Part shown: one piece after another, positions 5,920 to 14,843 of the stretch
Layout of the letters: each line of letters begins with the position of its first letter
Numbering within the stretch: position 1 is the stretch's first letter
DNA from: Candidatus Margulisiibacteriota bacterium
GTDB taxonomy: Bacteria > Margulisbacteria > Termititenacia > Termititenacales > Termititenacaceae
Direction: 5' to 3'
DNA: 16,894 bases
NCBI GenBank assembly: GCA_031279615.1
Contig: JAITIE010000068.1
Coordinates: forward strand, 1-16,894
Program-made: the position numbers and the translations under genes
Notes under the pieces: generated by a model
Databases searched by the model: none
What the model was told of the DNA's origin: nothing
What the model saw: only the letters and a program-made list of their open reading frames with translations

Positions 5920-6673
5920 AGAGTTTGTCCAATTTAGCCAGTACACCGTATGGTGTCCAAAAACGGATCAACGCTTTAAATCTGGTCCACCAATTTTCAT
6001 CGGTAACGATTTCTTTCCCGTCCAGATACTGAATAAGTTCGGGATATTTTTGCGCCACCATTGCCCAAACAATTTGGCACTCCGCGGTGCCGATTTCCAG
6101 CAAATCTCGATAAACTTCGTCGGCAAATTTTTGGACTTGCGGATTTTGCGGCTGATACAAAATTAAAGAAGTCCACGGCACCACGGTGGTCGTTTTATAA
6201 ACACTGCTCTGTTTTATTTTAGCCAGCACATACTCCAGCGTTTTATCAATAAAGCGCGTGTATCTCTCCTGTAGCAACGCCGCCGACACTTCGCCCCAAA
6301 TGTTCGAGTGGCCGTGCGGATGTTTCCTGACCACTACCGGTTTTTGTCCAACCGCTAGTAATTTGTCAATATGTTGCGGCTTTAACTCTACTTTGTGGTC
6401 AAAATAAATAATTTTCGCGCAGGCTCGGAGCGGCGGCGGACAATCTGTCCTTGATAAAAACTGCAAAAATTTCACATATTTGGCCTGCAGGCTGGAGACA
6501 GCGGGGTCCGTACTCAGCGGCAGATCCAGAAAAACATACTGCCAGCCCTTGTTTTCTATTTCCGTCCGCAGCGCCGGGTTGTTCGTAAAGAAATAAGCGT
6601 CTTTCCGCGGCGCTCGATACACCGATGCGAAATTCGTCCCTAGAACACAACTGACCAGACAAATATCAGCCAT
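5918..6673 (-). CDS. Putative glycosyltransferase (DUF616/TOD1-like, tentative)
   Basis: Encodes 251 residues from ATG 6671-6673. The protein is soluble, with no signal peptide. The layout resembles small GT-A-type hexosyltransferase-like proteins of the DUF616 group: an N-terminal strand, then YFFTNN (about 27-32), then ACAKIIYFDHKVELK (about 84-98), where a carboxylate would sit like the metal-binding D of GT-A enzymes. KHPHGHSNIWGEV (about 116-128) comes next, then a later TAECQIVWAMVAQKYPE segment (about 195-210). It is the last gene of the V-ATPase operon, only two bases after the subunit D stop, so it is co-transcribed with the ATPase. It may act in cell-surface glycan synthesis and simply ride on the operon. 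The assignment rests on remembered family pattern and is not firm. Confidence 0.5.
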   Translation of the reverse strand: MADICLVSCVLGTNFASVYRAPRKDAYFFTNNPALRTEIENKGWQYVFLDLPLSTDPAVSSLQAKYVKFLQFLSRTDCPPPLRACAKIIYFDHKVELKPQHIDKLLAVGQKPVVVRKHPHGHSNIWGEVSAALLQERYTRFIDKTLEYVLAKIKQSSVYKTTTVVPWTSLILYQPQNPQVQKFADEVYRDLLEIGTAECQIVWAMVAQKYPELIQYLDGKEIVTDENWWTRFKALIRFWTPYGVLAKLDKL

Positions 6674-6675
6674 CG

Positions 6676-7299
6676 TTACCCCGCCGCGATCAAGTCTTTG
6701 ACTTTCATTAATTTTGTTCTTTCCGAACGGTCGCGTTCCTCTAATTTTAACACAATGTCTTTTTGCGTCTCCTGCAGGACGGGAATCAAATTGTATTCCA
6801 GCGCGTTGACGCGGCGGCGGGTTTTTTCGATTTCCTCAGCCAGCAGCTCGATTTTTTTCTCCGTCTGCGCCAGAAACAAAATTGCCGGAAAAGTTTCGCC
6901 GACAGCTTGCACCAGACCGCGCGCCGCCAGCGGCGCGGTAGCTGGCGAACCGCCGAGTTTTGGCTCGATCTTGCCGATCCGCAAAACCGGAAATTTTACG
7001 CCGAATTGACTTTTTATTTCCACGGCCATTGTTGTCTGGGCCGTATTGCCCAGCAGCGCCTCCTCCAGCGCATAAGGATTGGCGCCGGCCTGCGCTTGAT
7101 AAAATTTGGCATAAACACCATCCAAATTTTTGTTCATCTTTTCATACAGGCCGCGCAATTCTTTCAAAATGCGCATAAATTCCTGCATCAAACTTTCCTG
7201 TTTGTCTTTGAGTAATTTGTGCCCGCGCCGCGCGAATTGCAGGCGGCTCTTTAGCTTGAGCAGCTCCATACGGTTGGGATTTACATTTAATTTTGCCAT
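6676..7299 (-). CDS. ntpD: V/A-type ATPase subunit D (central stalk)
   Basis: Encodes 207 residues, the family's usual length. Subunit D is the long coiled-coil shaft that sits inside the A3B3 head and, with F, passes torque to the K ring through C. The hallmarks are the N-terminal helix PNRMELLKLKSRLQFARRGH (about 8-27) and the C-terminal helix EIEKTRRRVNALEYNLIPVL (about 155-174), the two strands of the antiparallel coiled coil. A less conserved middle part (about 95-130) contains the short beta-hairpin region. It starts two bases after the stop of the small membrane-protein gene and is followed two bases later by the glycosyltransferase gene. This tight packing shows it is part of one transcript. 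Confidence 0.95.
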   Translation of the reverse strand: MAKLNVNPNRMELLKLKSRLQFARRGHKLLKDKQESLMQEFMRILKELRGLYEKMNKNLDGVYAKFYQAQAGANPYALEEALLGNTAQTTMAVEIKSQFGVKFPVLRIGKIEPKLGGSPATAPLAARGLVQAVGETFPAILFLAQTEKKIELLAEEIEKTRRRVNALEYNLIPVLQETQKDIVLKLEERDRSERTKLMKVKDLIAAG

Positions 7300-7301
7300 G
7301 C

Positions 7302-7619
7302 TTAGCCCAACAGCAATTTAGAAAAATAGCCGACCGCACCGCCCAGAATGATTGTCGTGATAATAACCATTGGCAATCCTTTGGAGTCGAATTTGTATAT
7401 CAAAAAACTCAACGGCAAAACAAATAACAAGGCGACAATAACTCCATTCAAAAAAGCATTGGCGATAAAATTGATTTTAGGAATGAACAAACCCAGCACA
7501 AGCCAAACAAAAAAAGCTGAGGCAATAAACAATCTATCCATTTTTTGCCAAAGCATTGGCGCAACATCAATAATTGCCGCAGTCAAACCAATAGCCAGGG
7601 TTATTAAAAGTTTGTGCAT
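7302..7619 (-). CDS. Small membrane protein within the V-ATPase operon
   Basis: Encodes 105 residues, mostly hydrophobic, with three to four predicted membrane segments (about 2-22, 30-48, 52-75 and 83-103). Conserved-looking features are IDVAPMLWQKMD (about 17-28) and the closing GGAVGYFSKLL. No named domain is recognisable. The pattern recalls small membrane proteins of unknown function seen in diverse bacteria, but that is from memory. The gene lies between subunits B and D, with gaps of four bases (after the B stop) and two bases (before the D start), so it must be co-transcribed with both. Standard archaeal and Thermus/Enterococcus operons have no gene here. It is AT-richer than its neighbours. 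It may be an assembly or accessory factor, or a fortuitous insertion. Confidence 0.8.
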   Translation of the reverse strand: MHKLLITLAIGLTAAIIDVAPMLWQKMDRLFIASAFFVWLVLGLFIPKINFIANAFLNGVIVALLFVLPLSFLIYKFDSKGLPMVIITTIILGGAVGYFSKLLLG

Positions 7620-7623
7620 CTTT

Positions 7624-8991
7624 TTACCTCAAGTATTTTTTTATTTGTTCCGGCTTCAAGCGTTTCAATTGTTCCGGCGGCAGGAGTTTAAATAATTCCC
7701 AGCCGACAGACAGCGTCTCCTCTATTGTCCGATTTTCGTTCTCACCCTGCCGGATAAATTTGTCCTCAAACTCGCCGGCAAATGCGGAAAATTTCAGATC
7801 GTCCTCGCTCAAAGCGGACTCGCCCAAAATCACCGCTAGCTCTTTGGCCTCGCGGCCACGCGCGTAGGCGGCAAAAAGCTGATTGGCCGCGTTGGCGTGA
7901 TCCTCGCGCGTCTTGCCCTCGCCGATGCCCTTGTCGCGCAGACGGGAGAGCGACGGCAGCGGATTGACCGGCGGATAAATGCCGCGCTGATGCAGAGCCC
8001 GGTCCAAAATGATTTGCCCTTCCGTAATGTAGCCGGTCAGGTCCGGTATCGGGTGCGTCTTGTCATCCTCAGGCATGGTCAAAATCGGCAGGAGCGTGAT
8101 CGACCCCGCCTTGCCCTGCAGGCGGCCGGCGCGCTCGTACAGCGTGGACAGGTCGGTGTACAGATACCCCGGGAAACCACGGCGGCCGGGTATTTCCTTG
8201 CGCGCGGCGGACACCTCACGCAAACTTTCGCAGTAGGACGTGATGTCAGACAAAATAACCAGCACGTGATGTCCTTTTTCAAAAGCTAAATATTCCGCGG
8301 CGGTCAAAGCCAGGCGCGGCGTGGAAATTCGCTCGATCGCCGGATCGTCCGCCAGATTGATAAAAAGCACCGCGCGGGAGAGCGCTCCGGTGCGGCGGAA
8401 GTCCTCCATGAAAAATTCGGCCTCTTCGTAAGTAATGCCCATGGCGCCAAAGACCACCGAAAATTCCGCTTTGCTGTCGCCGACTACCTGCGCCTGACGG
8501 GCGATTTGCGCGGCCAGCCGCGCGTGCGGCAGACCGGAGCCGGAAAATATCGGCAATTTTTGGCCGCGCACCAGAGTGTTCAGGCCGTCAATAGTTGAAA
8601 TGCCCGTTTGAATAAAATCGTTGGGATAATCGCGCGCCGTGGGATTGATGGCGAGGCCGTTGATGTCCAGTTTTTTTTCGGCAATAATCTCCGGCCCGCC
8701 GTCGCGCGCTTTGCCGGAGCCGTTGTACACGCGCCCCAGCATCTCCGCCGACACCGGCAATTCCACGCCGCGCCCCAGGAAACGCACCGCGGCGCTTTGA
8801 TCCAGACCGGTCGTGCCTTCAAACATCTGCACCAGCGCCCAGTCTTTATGCACTTCCAGCACTTTGCCGCGCCGCGTCTCGCCAGCCGGTGTCCGCACTT
8901 CCACCAGCTCTTCGTAACCGGCTTTTTCCACACCCTCGACCAAAATCAACGGCCCGGAAATTTCCGTCACGGTTTTATATTCTTTTTGCAT
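7624..8991 (-). CDS. ntpB: V/A-type ATPase subunit B
   Basis: Encodes 455 residues, the regulatory, non-catalytic nucleotide-binding subunit that alternates with A in the A3B3 head. Family segments visible are [18 protein letters not shown] (about 85-102), [17 protein letters not shown] (about 116-132) and [21 protein letters not shown]. The P-loop position reads SGSGLPH (150-156), the degenerate form expected of subunit B. Arg350 in [12 protein letters not shown] matches the arginine finger of E. hirae NtpB, which completes the catalytic site of subunit A. A good ribosome binding site (AGAGGAG) lies before ATG 8989-8991, in the 13-base gap after subunit A. Confidence 0.97.
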   Translation of the reverse strand: MQKEYKTVTEISGPLILVEGVEKAGYEELVEVRTPAGETRRGKVLEVHKDWALVQMFEGTTGLDQSAAVRFLGRGVELPVSAEMLGRVYNGSGKARDGGPEIIAEKKLDINGLAINPTARDYPNDFIQTGISTIDGLNTLVRGQKLPIFSGSGLPHARLAAQIARQAQVVGDSKAEFSVVFGAMGITYEEAEFFMEDFRRTGALSRAVLFINLADDPAIERISTPRLALTAAEYLAFEKGHHVLVILSDITSYCESLREVSAARKEIPGRRGFPGYLYTDLSTLYERAGRLQGKAGSITLLPILTMPEDDKTHPIPDLTGYITEGQIILDRALHQRGIYPPVNPLPSLSRLRDKGIGEGKTREDHANAANQLFAAYARGREAKELAVILGESALSEDDLKFSAFAGEFEDKFIRQGENENRTIEETLSVGWELFKLLPPEQLKRLKPEQIKKYLR

Positions 8992-9004
8992 GGCCAGCTC
9001 CTCT

Positions 9005-10753
9005 CTATAAATTCCCCGCCGCCTGCGCGATTTCTTCCGGCAGTTTTTCCAGCCGCGGCAAGTCTTTTTCCGGCGTGTATTTCATCCGCGCAATTTCGGC
9101 GCGCACCGGCAGTTTAAAAATCTGCGTCACGTCTTTGTTTTGCTGCAAAAGCTTCAAACCGGCCTGATAAAAAGCCAGCGCGGCCTTGAGCATCAAATAT
9201 TGTTTGCGAAATGAAGTGTAAGTGTCCACCTCGTCGAAAGCGACTTGATGCAAATAGTCCTCGCGGATCGACCGCGCGGCTTCCAGCACCAGCTGCTCGC
9301 GGCCGGACAGCGCGTCCATACCGACCAGCTTGACCATTTCCTGCAGCTCGGATTCCTGCTGCAAAAGCTCGGCGGTCTGCGCGCGCATTTGCGGCCAATC
9401 CTCGTCGATTTCATTGACATAATACTGCTCCAGATTGTCGATATAGAGCGAGTAACTTTTCAGCCAGTTGATCGCCGGAAAATGCCGCGCGTAAGCCAGC
9501 GCGGAATCCAGCGCCCAAAAAACCTTGGCCACGCGCAAAGTGTTTTGCGTAACCGGCTCGGACAAATCCCCGCCCGGCGGCGACACCGCGCCGATCACGC
9601 TCAAAGTTCCCTCGCGCTGTGGAGCGCCCAGAGCGGTTACCCGTCCGGCGCGTTCGTAAAACTCCGCCAAACGCGAGCCGAGGTAAGCCGGATAGCCTTC
9701 CTCTCCGGGCATCTCCTCCAGACGGCCGGACATCTCGCGGAGCGCTTCCGCCCAGCGCGAGGTGGAGTCGGCCATCATCGCCACGTTGTAGCCCATGTCG
9801 CGGAAATACTCGGCGATGGTAATGCCCGTATACACCGACGCTTCACGCGCGGCCACCGGCATATTGGAAGTGTTAGCGATCAGCACCGTGCGCTGGATCA
9901 GCGACTCGCCGGTTTGAGGATCCTTAAGTTCGGGAAATTCCTGCAGCACATCGGTCATCTCATTGCCGCGTTCACCACAACCAATGTAAACGATCATCTC
10001 CGCGTCAGCCCACTTAGCGAGCTGATGCTGTACAACCGTTTTGCCGCTGCCGAACGGTCCGGGTATGCAAGCTGTGCCGCCTTTGGCAATCGGGAACAGC
10101 GTGTCAATAATGCGCTGTCCGGTAATCAGCGGTTTGTTCGGCGGCAGTTTACCGGCGTGCGGCCGCTTCCGGCGGATTGGCCATTTTTGCAGCATGGTGA
10201 TCTTTTCTTCCGCGCCATTTTCTCCGGCCACGACTGCAATCGTTTCAGTAATATTAAATTCGCCAGCCTCAATATTTTTTAACACGCCGCCTTTGGCCAG
10301 CGGCGGCAGCATAATCAAATGTTTGACCGCCGTTGTTTCCTGCACATAGCCCAGCGTGTCGCCAGCGCGCAGCGTGTCGCCAAGCGCAGCCGTCGGCACA
10401 AAACGCCATTTTTTTTCCAAATCCAGCGCGGGAATGTCTATGCCTTTTTCAATGAAAGCGCCGCATTGGCCCTTGATCCGTTCCAGCGGGCGCTGAATGC
10501 CGTCAAAAATTGTGGCAATTAACCCGGGCGCCAGCATAACCGAAAGCGGTTCGCCGGTGGAGACGACCGGTTCGCCCGGCGTCAGTCCGGCGGTTTCTTC
10601 GTACACCTGCACGGCCGCGCTGTCGGGTTTAATCTCGATCACTTCGCCAATCAATTTCCGCGCGCCGACCCGCACCACATCGTACATCTTGATGTCGGCC
10701 AGCCCCTCGGCGATTACCAGCGGCCCCGCGATTTTGACAATTTTTCCCGTCAT
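9005..10753 (-). CDS. ntpA: V/A-type ATPase catalytic subunit A
   Basis: Encodes 582 residues, the catalytic subunit that hydrolyses or makes ATP. The N-terminal beta-barrel begins [16 protein letters not shown] (about 3-18). The non-homologous insert typical of A subunits lies about 110-190. Walker A GPFGSGKT covers 232-239 (Lys238), with the catalytic Glu261 in GCGERGNE (258-265), both at the same positions as in E. hirae Ntp[18 protein letters not shown] and [24 protein letters not shown] are further signatures. No intein interrupts the P-loop. Strong AAGGAG precedes ATG 10751-10753, placed 13 bases after subunit F. The enzyme may run as an ATP-driven ion pump or as an ATP synthase; the sequence does not decide this. 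Confidence 0.97.
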   Translation of the reverse strand: MTGKIVKIAGPLVIAEGLADIKMYDVVRVGARKLIGEVIEIKPDSAAVQVYEETAGLTPGEPVVSTGEPLSVMLAPGLIATIFDGIQRPLERIKGQCGAFIEKGIDIPALDLEKKWRFVPTAALGDTLRAGDTLGYVQETTAVKHLIMLPPLAKGGVLKNIEAGEFNITETIAVVAGENGAEEKITMLQKWPIRRKRPHAGKLPPNKPLITGQRIIDTLFPIAKGGTACIPGPFGSGKTVVQHQLAKWADAEMIVYIGCGERGNEMTDVLQEFPELKDPQTGESLIQRTVLIANTSNMPVAAREASVYTGITIAEYFRDMGYNVAMMADSTSRWAEALREMSGRLEEMPGEEGYPAYLGSRLAEFYERAGRVTALGAPQREGTLSVIGAVSPPGGDLSEPVTQNTLRVAKVFWALDSALAYARHFPAINWLKSYSLYIDNLEQYYVNEIDEDWPQMRAQTAELLQQESELQEMVKLVGMDALSGREQLVLEAARSIREDYLHQVAFDEVDTYTSFRKQYLMLKAALAFYQAGLKLLQQNKDVTQIFKLPVRAEIARMKYTPEKDLPRLEKLPEEIAQAAGNL

Positions 10754-10766
10754 GTTCCTCTCCTTT

Positions 10767-11081
10767 TTAGACTGCCCGGCCTACTGCTCTGGCCAGCGTG
10801 CTTTCCAGCCGCCGCAGACCCAGATTGGTTTGGGTTTTGTATTCCGGCAAAATAAACACGGCCGGCAGCGTTCGTCTTTTTATTTTTTCGATTTCCGGCA
10901 GCAGAGCCGCGGCTAATTTTTCCGCGATTAAGATCAAGCCGGTCGCCTCGTCTCTGGCCAGTTCGTCCAGCAATTCGCGCGTCTTGGCCGCGTCCTCCAG
11001 TTCAAAACAGCTTACGCCCAGCGCGCTGAACGGCTTAACGGTTTCGGCCGGTCCCAGCAAAGCAATTTTTTCCCTAGACAT
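10767..11081 (-). CDS. ntpG: V/A-type ATPase subunit F (central stalk)
   Basis: Encodes 104 residues, the usual size for subunit F (NtpG in E. hirae naming), which binds subunit D in the rotor shaft. The N-terminal Rossmann-like part has [18 protein letters not shown] (about 6-23). [19 protein letters not shown] (about 48-66) and PAVFILPE (about 73-80) follow, matching the family's strand-helix pattern. The reading frame overlaps the 3' end of subunit C by eight bases, which suggests translational coupling. Confidence 0.9.
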   Translation of the reverse strand: MSREKIALLGPAETVKPFSALGVSCFELEDAAKTRELLDELARDEATGLILIAEKLAAALLPEIEKIKRRTLPAVFILPEYKTQTNLGLRRLESTLARAVGRAV

Positions 11082-11823
11082 ACGTGTACCTCAAATAATT
11101 CTGCAGATCCGGCAAGGCGCGGCTGCGGCTCAAGTACAAAATTTTCAAATTTTTTATTTCGTTTTCTTTAGCCTGCACAAAAGCCAGGATCGCCGCCGCG
11201 CCACAGCCGTAGCGTCCGGCAAAAAGCTGCTTGTTGGCGTAATCCTCCAGCGCCTTTTCCACCGCGCCCTCGTCAGGCGCTTCCGGGATTTCGATATTGG
11301 GAAATTTTTGACGCAAAGTTTCTAAGGCGGTTGCGGAGTCATAATGGTATTTATATTCAGCGATCGCCGCCTGCGCGCGCGCATAGGCCTGTATCGGCCT
11401 GTCCAGTTTTTGCGCCAGAGCCTGTAGCGCGCGCAAATATTCCTGATCCACCCAATAATCCATCTGGCAAAAATCCGCCGTCTTTTCGTAAATTTCCGCC
11501 GCGCGGCGCACGAGTGTCCGGTCAAAATCCGTCAAACTGTCCTTGCCCAGCGGCAGGAGATAATGATCGAGGCTTTGCTCGGTCAATTTTTCTTTCAGCA
11601 AAATTTTGAGATTATGGAAATCGTATTTGAGCCAGCAAACTTCCGCGACATCCGTGTCCCGAAAAAGCTCGCGGCGCAAATCCGCCAGCTCCTGATTGAG
11701 CCGGTCTTCCAATTGTTCAAAAGTTTCTCCCTCAGCAAACTCGGCTTTGCCCAGCTCGGCCGCGCTCAACAGCCGCCCCTCGCGGGAACGCGCGCGCCCC
11801 AGTAAAAAACCCAAGCGGGTCAT
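11074..11823 (-). CDS. ntpC: V/A-type ATPase subunit C, short form
   Basis: Encodes 249 residues of the AC39/subunit C family, the funnel-shaped connector between the D-F shaft and the K ring. Both ends of the family are visible: the N-terminal GFLLGRARSREGRLLSAAEL (about 5-24), the central WLKYDFHNLKILLKEKL (about 64-80) and the C-terminal FVQAKENEIKNLKIL (about 215-229). It is clearly shorter than the usual 320-350 residues, so internal helical segments are reduced rather than the ends lost. ATG 11821-11823 overlaps the subunit E stop as ATGA. An in-frame GTG at 11829 would add two residues. It ends eight bases inside subunit F. Confidence 0.9.
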   Translation of the reverse strand: MTRLGFLLGRARSREGRLLSAAELGKAEFAEGETFEQLEDRLNQELADLRRELFRDTDVAEVCWLKYDFHNLKILLKEKLTEQSLDHYLLPLGKDSLTDFDRTLVRRAAEIYEKTADFCQMDYWVDQEYLRALQALAQKLDRPIQAYARAQAAIAEYKYHYDSATALETLRQKFPNIEIPEAPDEGAVEKALEDYANKQLFAGRYGCGAAAILAFVQAKENEIKNLKILYLSRSRALPDLQNYLRYTYV

Positions 11824-12374
11824 GGCCACAGCCTCGCGGCAATTTCCGCTTCGGCGGCGGCGGCCGCTTCGCGCGCATTCAACTCGACCGAGCAGTCCAA
11901 GCGCGCTTTGCCGTAATCAAGCTCCAGCCGGCCAGCCGGCCAACCGGACGGCGTGATTATTGGCAGGTCCGGCGCGCCAAGCTCTCGCAAAACTTCTTCC
12001 AGCGGAGCTTTGTCACCACCGGCCAAGATTTTCGCACCGTTAAAATCTACCGTCTGCAAAATTTTGGCATAATATTTTTTTAATTTTTTACCGCTCAAAC
12101 TTTTCACCGCCAGCGCCAAGACCTGCTCCAGACAAGCTCTTTTCTGTCCTAAACTTTTTTGCGCGGTCTCCATTTGCAGGAGCTGCCGGCGCTGCCGCAC
12201 CGAGCGCGCGCGTTCTTTTTCCAGCTCGGCGTCCGCTTTCTTGCGCTCGGCGTTGAGCTGTTTTTGCGCGGCAGACAGTTTCCGCGCGGCCTCGGTTTCC
12301 GCGGCTGTCCGGATTTTTTCGGCTTGGCTTTGTGCTTCCGCCAAAATTTTTTTCTTGATGTCGTTTAGCGCCAC
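11820..12374 (-). CDS. ntpE: V/A-type ATPase subunit E (peripheral stalk)
   Basis: Encodes 184 residues, typical of subunit E, which pairs with G to form the peripheral stalks that hold the A3B3 head still. The N-terminal two thirds (about 5-95) is a charged helix rich in Ala, Glu, Lys and Gln (for example AEAQSQAEKIRTAAETEA) that makes the right-handed coiled coil with G. The globular C-terminus (about 100-184) contains the strand-rich GRLELDYGKARLDCSVEL, which contacts subunit B. The start is GTG at 12372-12374, preceded by CGGAG six bases away. No ATG fits. It follows subunit K by 10 bases and overlaps subunit C by four. Confidence 0.92.
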   Translation of the reverse strand: MALNDIKKKILAEAQSQAEKIRTAAETEAARKLSAAQKQLNAERKKADAELEKERARSVRQRRQLLQMETAQKSLGQKRACLEQVLALAVKSLSGKKLKKYYAKILQTVDFNGAKILAGGDKAPLEEVLRELGAPDLPIITPSGWPAGRLELDYGKARLDCSVELNAREAAAAAEAEIAARLWP

Positions 12375-12384
12375 GGCCGCTCCG

Positions 12385-12855
12385 TTACAACTGAATGCTC
12401 ATCAAAAACAATATCGACATCAGCAGTCCCAGCACGGCGTAGGTTTCCACCATCGCCGCGAGAATCAAACCCTTGCCGACTTCGTCAGGCTTGCGGCCAA
12501 CCATGGCAATGCTCGCCGCGGCAACCCGTCCCTGATAAATCCCCGAAATCAAACCACCGATCGCCATTGGCAGACAGGCAAATAAAATCTGCAGGCCGGC
12601 CTCATTGGACACCGGCAGCGGATTGTTCAACAAACTAGTTTTCAAAATCACCCAGAAAGCCACCAAAAATCCGTAAATGCCCTGCGTGCCCGGCAGAGCC
12701 TGCAGCAACAGTGTTTTGCCGAATTTATCGGGGTCTTCCGCCACCACGCCGGCCGCCACTTCGCCGGCCAAACCGACGCCTACCGACGAGCCGATGCCGC
12801 CGCCGCCGATCGCCAGCGCCGCTCCTAAAATCGCGCACATTAAACCTATGTCCAT
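12385..12855 (-). CDS. ntpK: V/A-type ATPase subunit K (rotor-ring proteolipid), Na+-type
   Basis: Encodes 156 residues forming four membrane helices in two hairpins, the 16-kDa proteolipid form of the rotor ring. The residues that ligate Na+ in E. hirae NtpK (Leu61, Thr64, Gln65, Gln110, Glu139) are all present as Leu54, Thr57, Gln58, Gln108 and Glu137, in LPGTQG, YQGRVAAA and MVETYAVLG. The first hairpin has Gln58 where a second carboxylate could stand, so each subunit binds one ion, as in NtpK. This gives a ring with half the usual number of ion sites per helix. A strong AAAGGAG and an AT-rich leader precede ATG 12853-12855, in keeping with the high copy number needed. Confidence 0.96.
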   Translation of the reverse strand: MDIGLMCAILGAALAIGGGGIGSSVGVGLAGEVAAGVVAEDPDKFGKTLLLQALPGTQGIYGFLVAFWVILKTSLLNNPLPVSNEAGLQILFACLPMAIGGLISGIYQGRVAAASIAMVGRKPDEVGKGLILAAMVETYAVLGLLMSILFLMSIQL

Positions 12856-12894
12856 TTTTTTCTCCTTTCGTTTTTTTACTTTATAAAAATTTAT
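12856..12894 (-). promoter_or_regulatory. AT-rich leader before the rotor-ring gene
   Basis: The 39 bases between subunits I and K are nearly all A and T on the minus strand and end in a near-perfect Shine-Dalgarno (AAAGGAG). Such U/A-rich leaders raise translation of the c-subunit gene in the E. coli atp operon. A similar role here, to supply many K copies, is an inference. Confidence 0.45.
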
Positions 12895-14826
12895 TTATTC
12901 CAAACTAACATATTTTGTCTGCCAAGAAAATGGCCGAAAAAACCGCCCCCCTCCTTCGAAAAATTTTGAAAAATATTCCACATATTGCAAACGCGCCGCA
13001 TGCACAAACGCACCGAGCATATTGATCAAAAAATCAAAGATATGGCCGAAGACCAAAATCGCGGCCATCACGCCAACGCCGATAATCGGAATCCCGCCGG
13101 TCAGCGCGGCTAAATAATTTATGACCAGCGCCATCACCGCCGTGACCAGCCCCAGCGCAAAAAGCCGCGTGTACGAGAGAATATCGCCTAGATACCCCGA
13201 GAGCTTGTACAAACTCAAAAGCCCTGAGCCTAGTTTCAGGAGCGGATTTTTTTGATGCCGTCCCTGCGTCAAAACCATAAACACCGCGCCGCCTATTACT
13301 ATGTAGCGCAGAATATCCGCCAGCTGCACAGCCGCTGGCGACCAGCTCCGGCCAGCCGGCAGCAAACTCAAGCCCGCCCAGCCGAAAATTGCCAGCAGGA
13401 AAATAAACCAGCAGCCGGAATCCAAAAACGCCGTCCCCCAGTCTTTTTGTCTGCTGTCCAAAATCCAGCGCAGAAAAAGGCCGGCCAGCATTTGCAACAC
13501 GCCTAGCCCCACGGAAAGTCCGAGCAGCGGCAGCGGGTTATTCAGCGGGTCGATAATTTTCAGGCTCAAGAAAAAATTTTTCACGGCCGGCCAGGGCAGC
13601 GTGTTGAAATCCAGACCGAACACACTGCCGGTCAAAAGCCCGACAGCTATTGTTGAAAGTCCGCAGTAAATATTTAAAATCAAAAGTTTCTTGCCGAACT
13701 TGGTCAAATTGGTGAAAAAACGCGCCAGTAAAAAAACCGCGAAAAGCAACAGCAGCAAACCGTAGCCAGCGTCGGACAAACACAGACCGTAAAACACGAT
13801 AAAAAATGGCGCCATGAACGGCGACGGGTCGAGGTCTTTATTGCCCGGCATGCCGTAAAGCGAAGTCACCGCTTCCAGCGGAGCTGTAACTCCGTTGCGC
13901 AGCAGAGCGGGCGGTTCCTCACCTTCATCAGGCTCAACCTCGCGCCAGTACAGCTCGCCGGAAAATTTCTCCAAATACCGGCGCAGTTTTTTCTTTTGCG
14001 CGGCGGGAACCCAGCCGGTAAGGAAGCTGGTTTTTTCCGTGGCGGCCAGTCCCGCAGACCATTGTTGCAAGGCGTTTTCGTTGGTTAATTGTTCCGTCCA
14101 GACTGCCAGGCGCGTGTATTCCGCGGCGTGGATTCTAGCCAGCCGCTCCCGCAGCTCCGCGTTTTTCCGGCGCAGTTTGTCGAGCCGCCATTTGAGGCTG
14201 ACCACTTCACGGAAATACTCCCGTTTTTGCAAAGGCAACAGGACTTCCTCAAACCCGCTTTCGGCCAGTTCGGCGCGGACTGCAGTTTCGTCCGCGCGCC
14301 AAAAAATTATCTGCACAAACGCAGTCTGCTCGTCCGCGCGCAAGACCTGCATTTTCTCCGGATCGACTTTTTTCACGGGAACCCGGCCAAAAAGCGCGCC
14401 GGCTTTTTGCAATCTGGCGGCTTTCCGCGCGCGCGCCAAACCAAAGTGAGCATATAATTCCTGTTTTTGCGCCGCGTCGGCAAGTTGTTTCATCGCCGTC
14501 GTTTGCGCGCGCCACTCTGCGGAGAGCTTTTCCAGCGCGGCTAGCGTTTTATCCGGCCGCTTTTGCAGCAACTCTGCTGCCTGCGTTTTTTTCACCACCG
14601 GCTTGACCTGAATAAAATTTTCGATAAACCCGCGCGGCCGCGGAAACACTTCATCTAAAAACTGCAAGTTTTTCTGATAACGCCGTGCCAGCTCAGCCGG
14701 CGGCGGAGTCTCGTCCTGCAAATTGGTGATTTCCATAACGCCCAGCGCCTGCAAGCCGGTCAAAAACTTCCGCGCTTTTTTTTGCAGGATAAAAATTTGC
14801 GTTTTTTGCAAACCCGCGACAGCCAT
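12895..14826 (-). CDS. ntpI: V/A-type ATPase subunit I (membrane stator, a-subunit)
   Basis: Encodes 643 residues, usual for the family. The N-terminal half (about 1-320) is cytoplasmic, with coiled-coil segments that brace the peripheral stalks. The C-terminal half (about 335-625) holds about seven to eight membrane helices forming the two ion half-channels. LSYTRLFALGLVTAVMALVIN (550-570) includes Arg554, the counterpart of the essential arginine that faces the rotor-ring glutamate. FGHIFDFLINMLGAFVHAARLQYVEYF (about 593-619) is the other family signature. A strong TAAGGAG lies just before ATG 14824-14826. It follows subunit G by 17 bases. Confidence 0.95.
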   Translation of the reverse strand: MAVAGLQKTQIFILQKKARKFLTGLQALGVMEITNLQDETPPPAELARRYQKNLQFLDEVFPRPRGFIENFIQVKPVVKKTQAAELLQKRPDKTLAALEKLSAEWRAQTTAMKQLADAAQKQELYAHFGLARARKAARLQKAGALFGRVPVKKVDPEKMQVLRADEQTAFVQIIFWRADETAVRAELAESGFEEVLLPLQKREYFREVVSLKWRLDKLRRKNAELRERLARIHAAEYTRLAVWTEQLTNENALQQWSAGLAATEKTSFLTGWVPAAQKKKLRRYLEKFSGELYWREVEPDEGEEPPALLRNGVTAPLEAVTSLYGMPGNKDLDPSPFMAPFFIVFYGLCLSDAGYGLLLLLFAVFLLARFFTNLTKFGKKLLILNIYCGLSTIAVGLLTGSVFGLDFNTLPWPAVKNFFLSLKIIDPLNNPLPLLGLSVGLGVLQMLAGLFLRWILDSRQKDWGTAFLDSGCWFIFLLAIFGWAGLSLLPAGRSWSPAAVQLADILRYIVIGGAVFMVLTQGRHQKNPLLKLGSGLLSLYKLSGYLGDILSYTRLFALGLVTAVMALVINYLAALTGGIPIIGVGVMAAILVFGHIFDFLINMLGAFVHAARLQYVEYFSKFFEGGGRFFRPFSWQTKYVSLE

Positions 14827-14843
14827 GGTCTCTCCTTAGAAAA

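Noticed and set aside
5702..6166. Plus-strand frame of 154 codons overlapping the second small gene and the glycosyltransferase
   Set aside because: It crosses a convergent gene junction and a terminator-like hairpin, and has no domain pattern.
9245..10282. Long open frame (345 codons) on the plus strand opposite subunit A
   Set aside because: It is antisense to a clear ATPase catalytic subunit. High G+C third positions there make long chance frames, and the translation has no family pattern.
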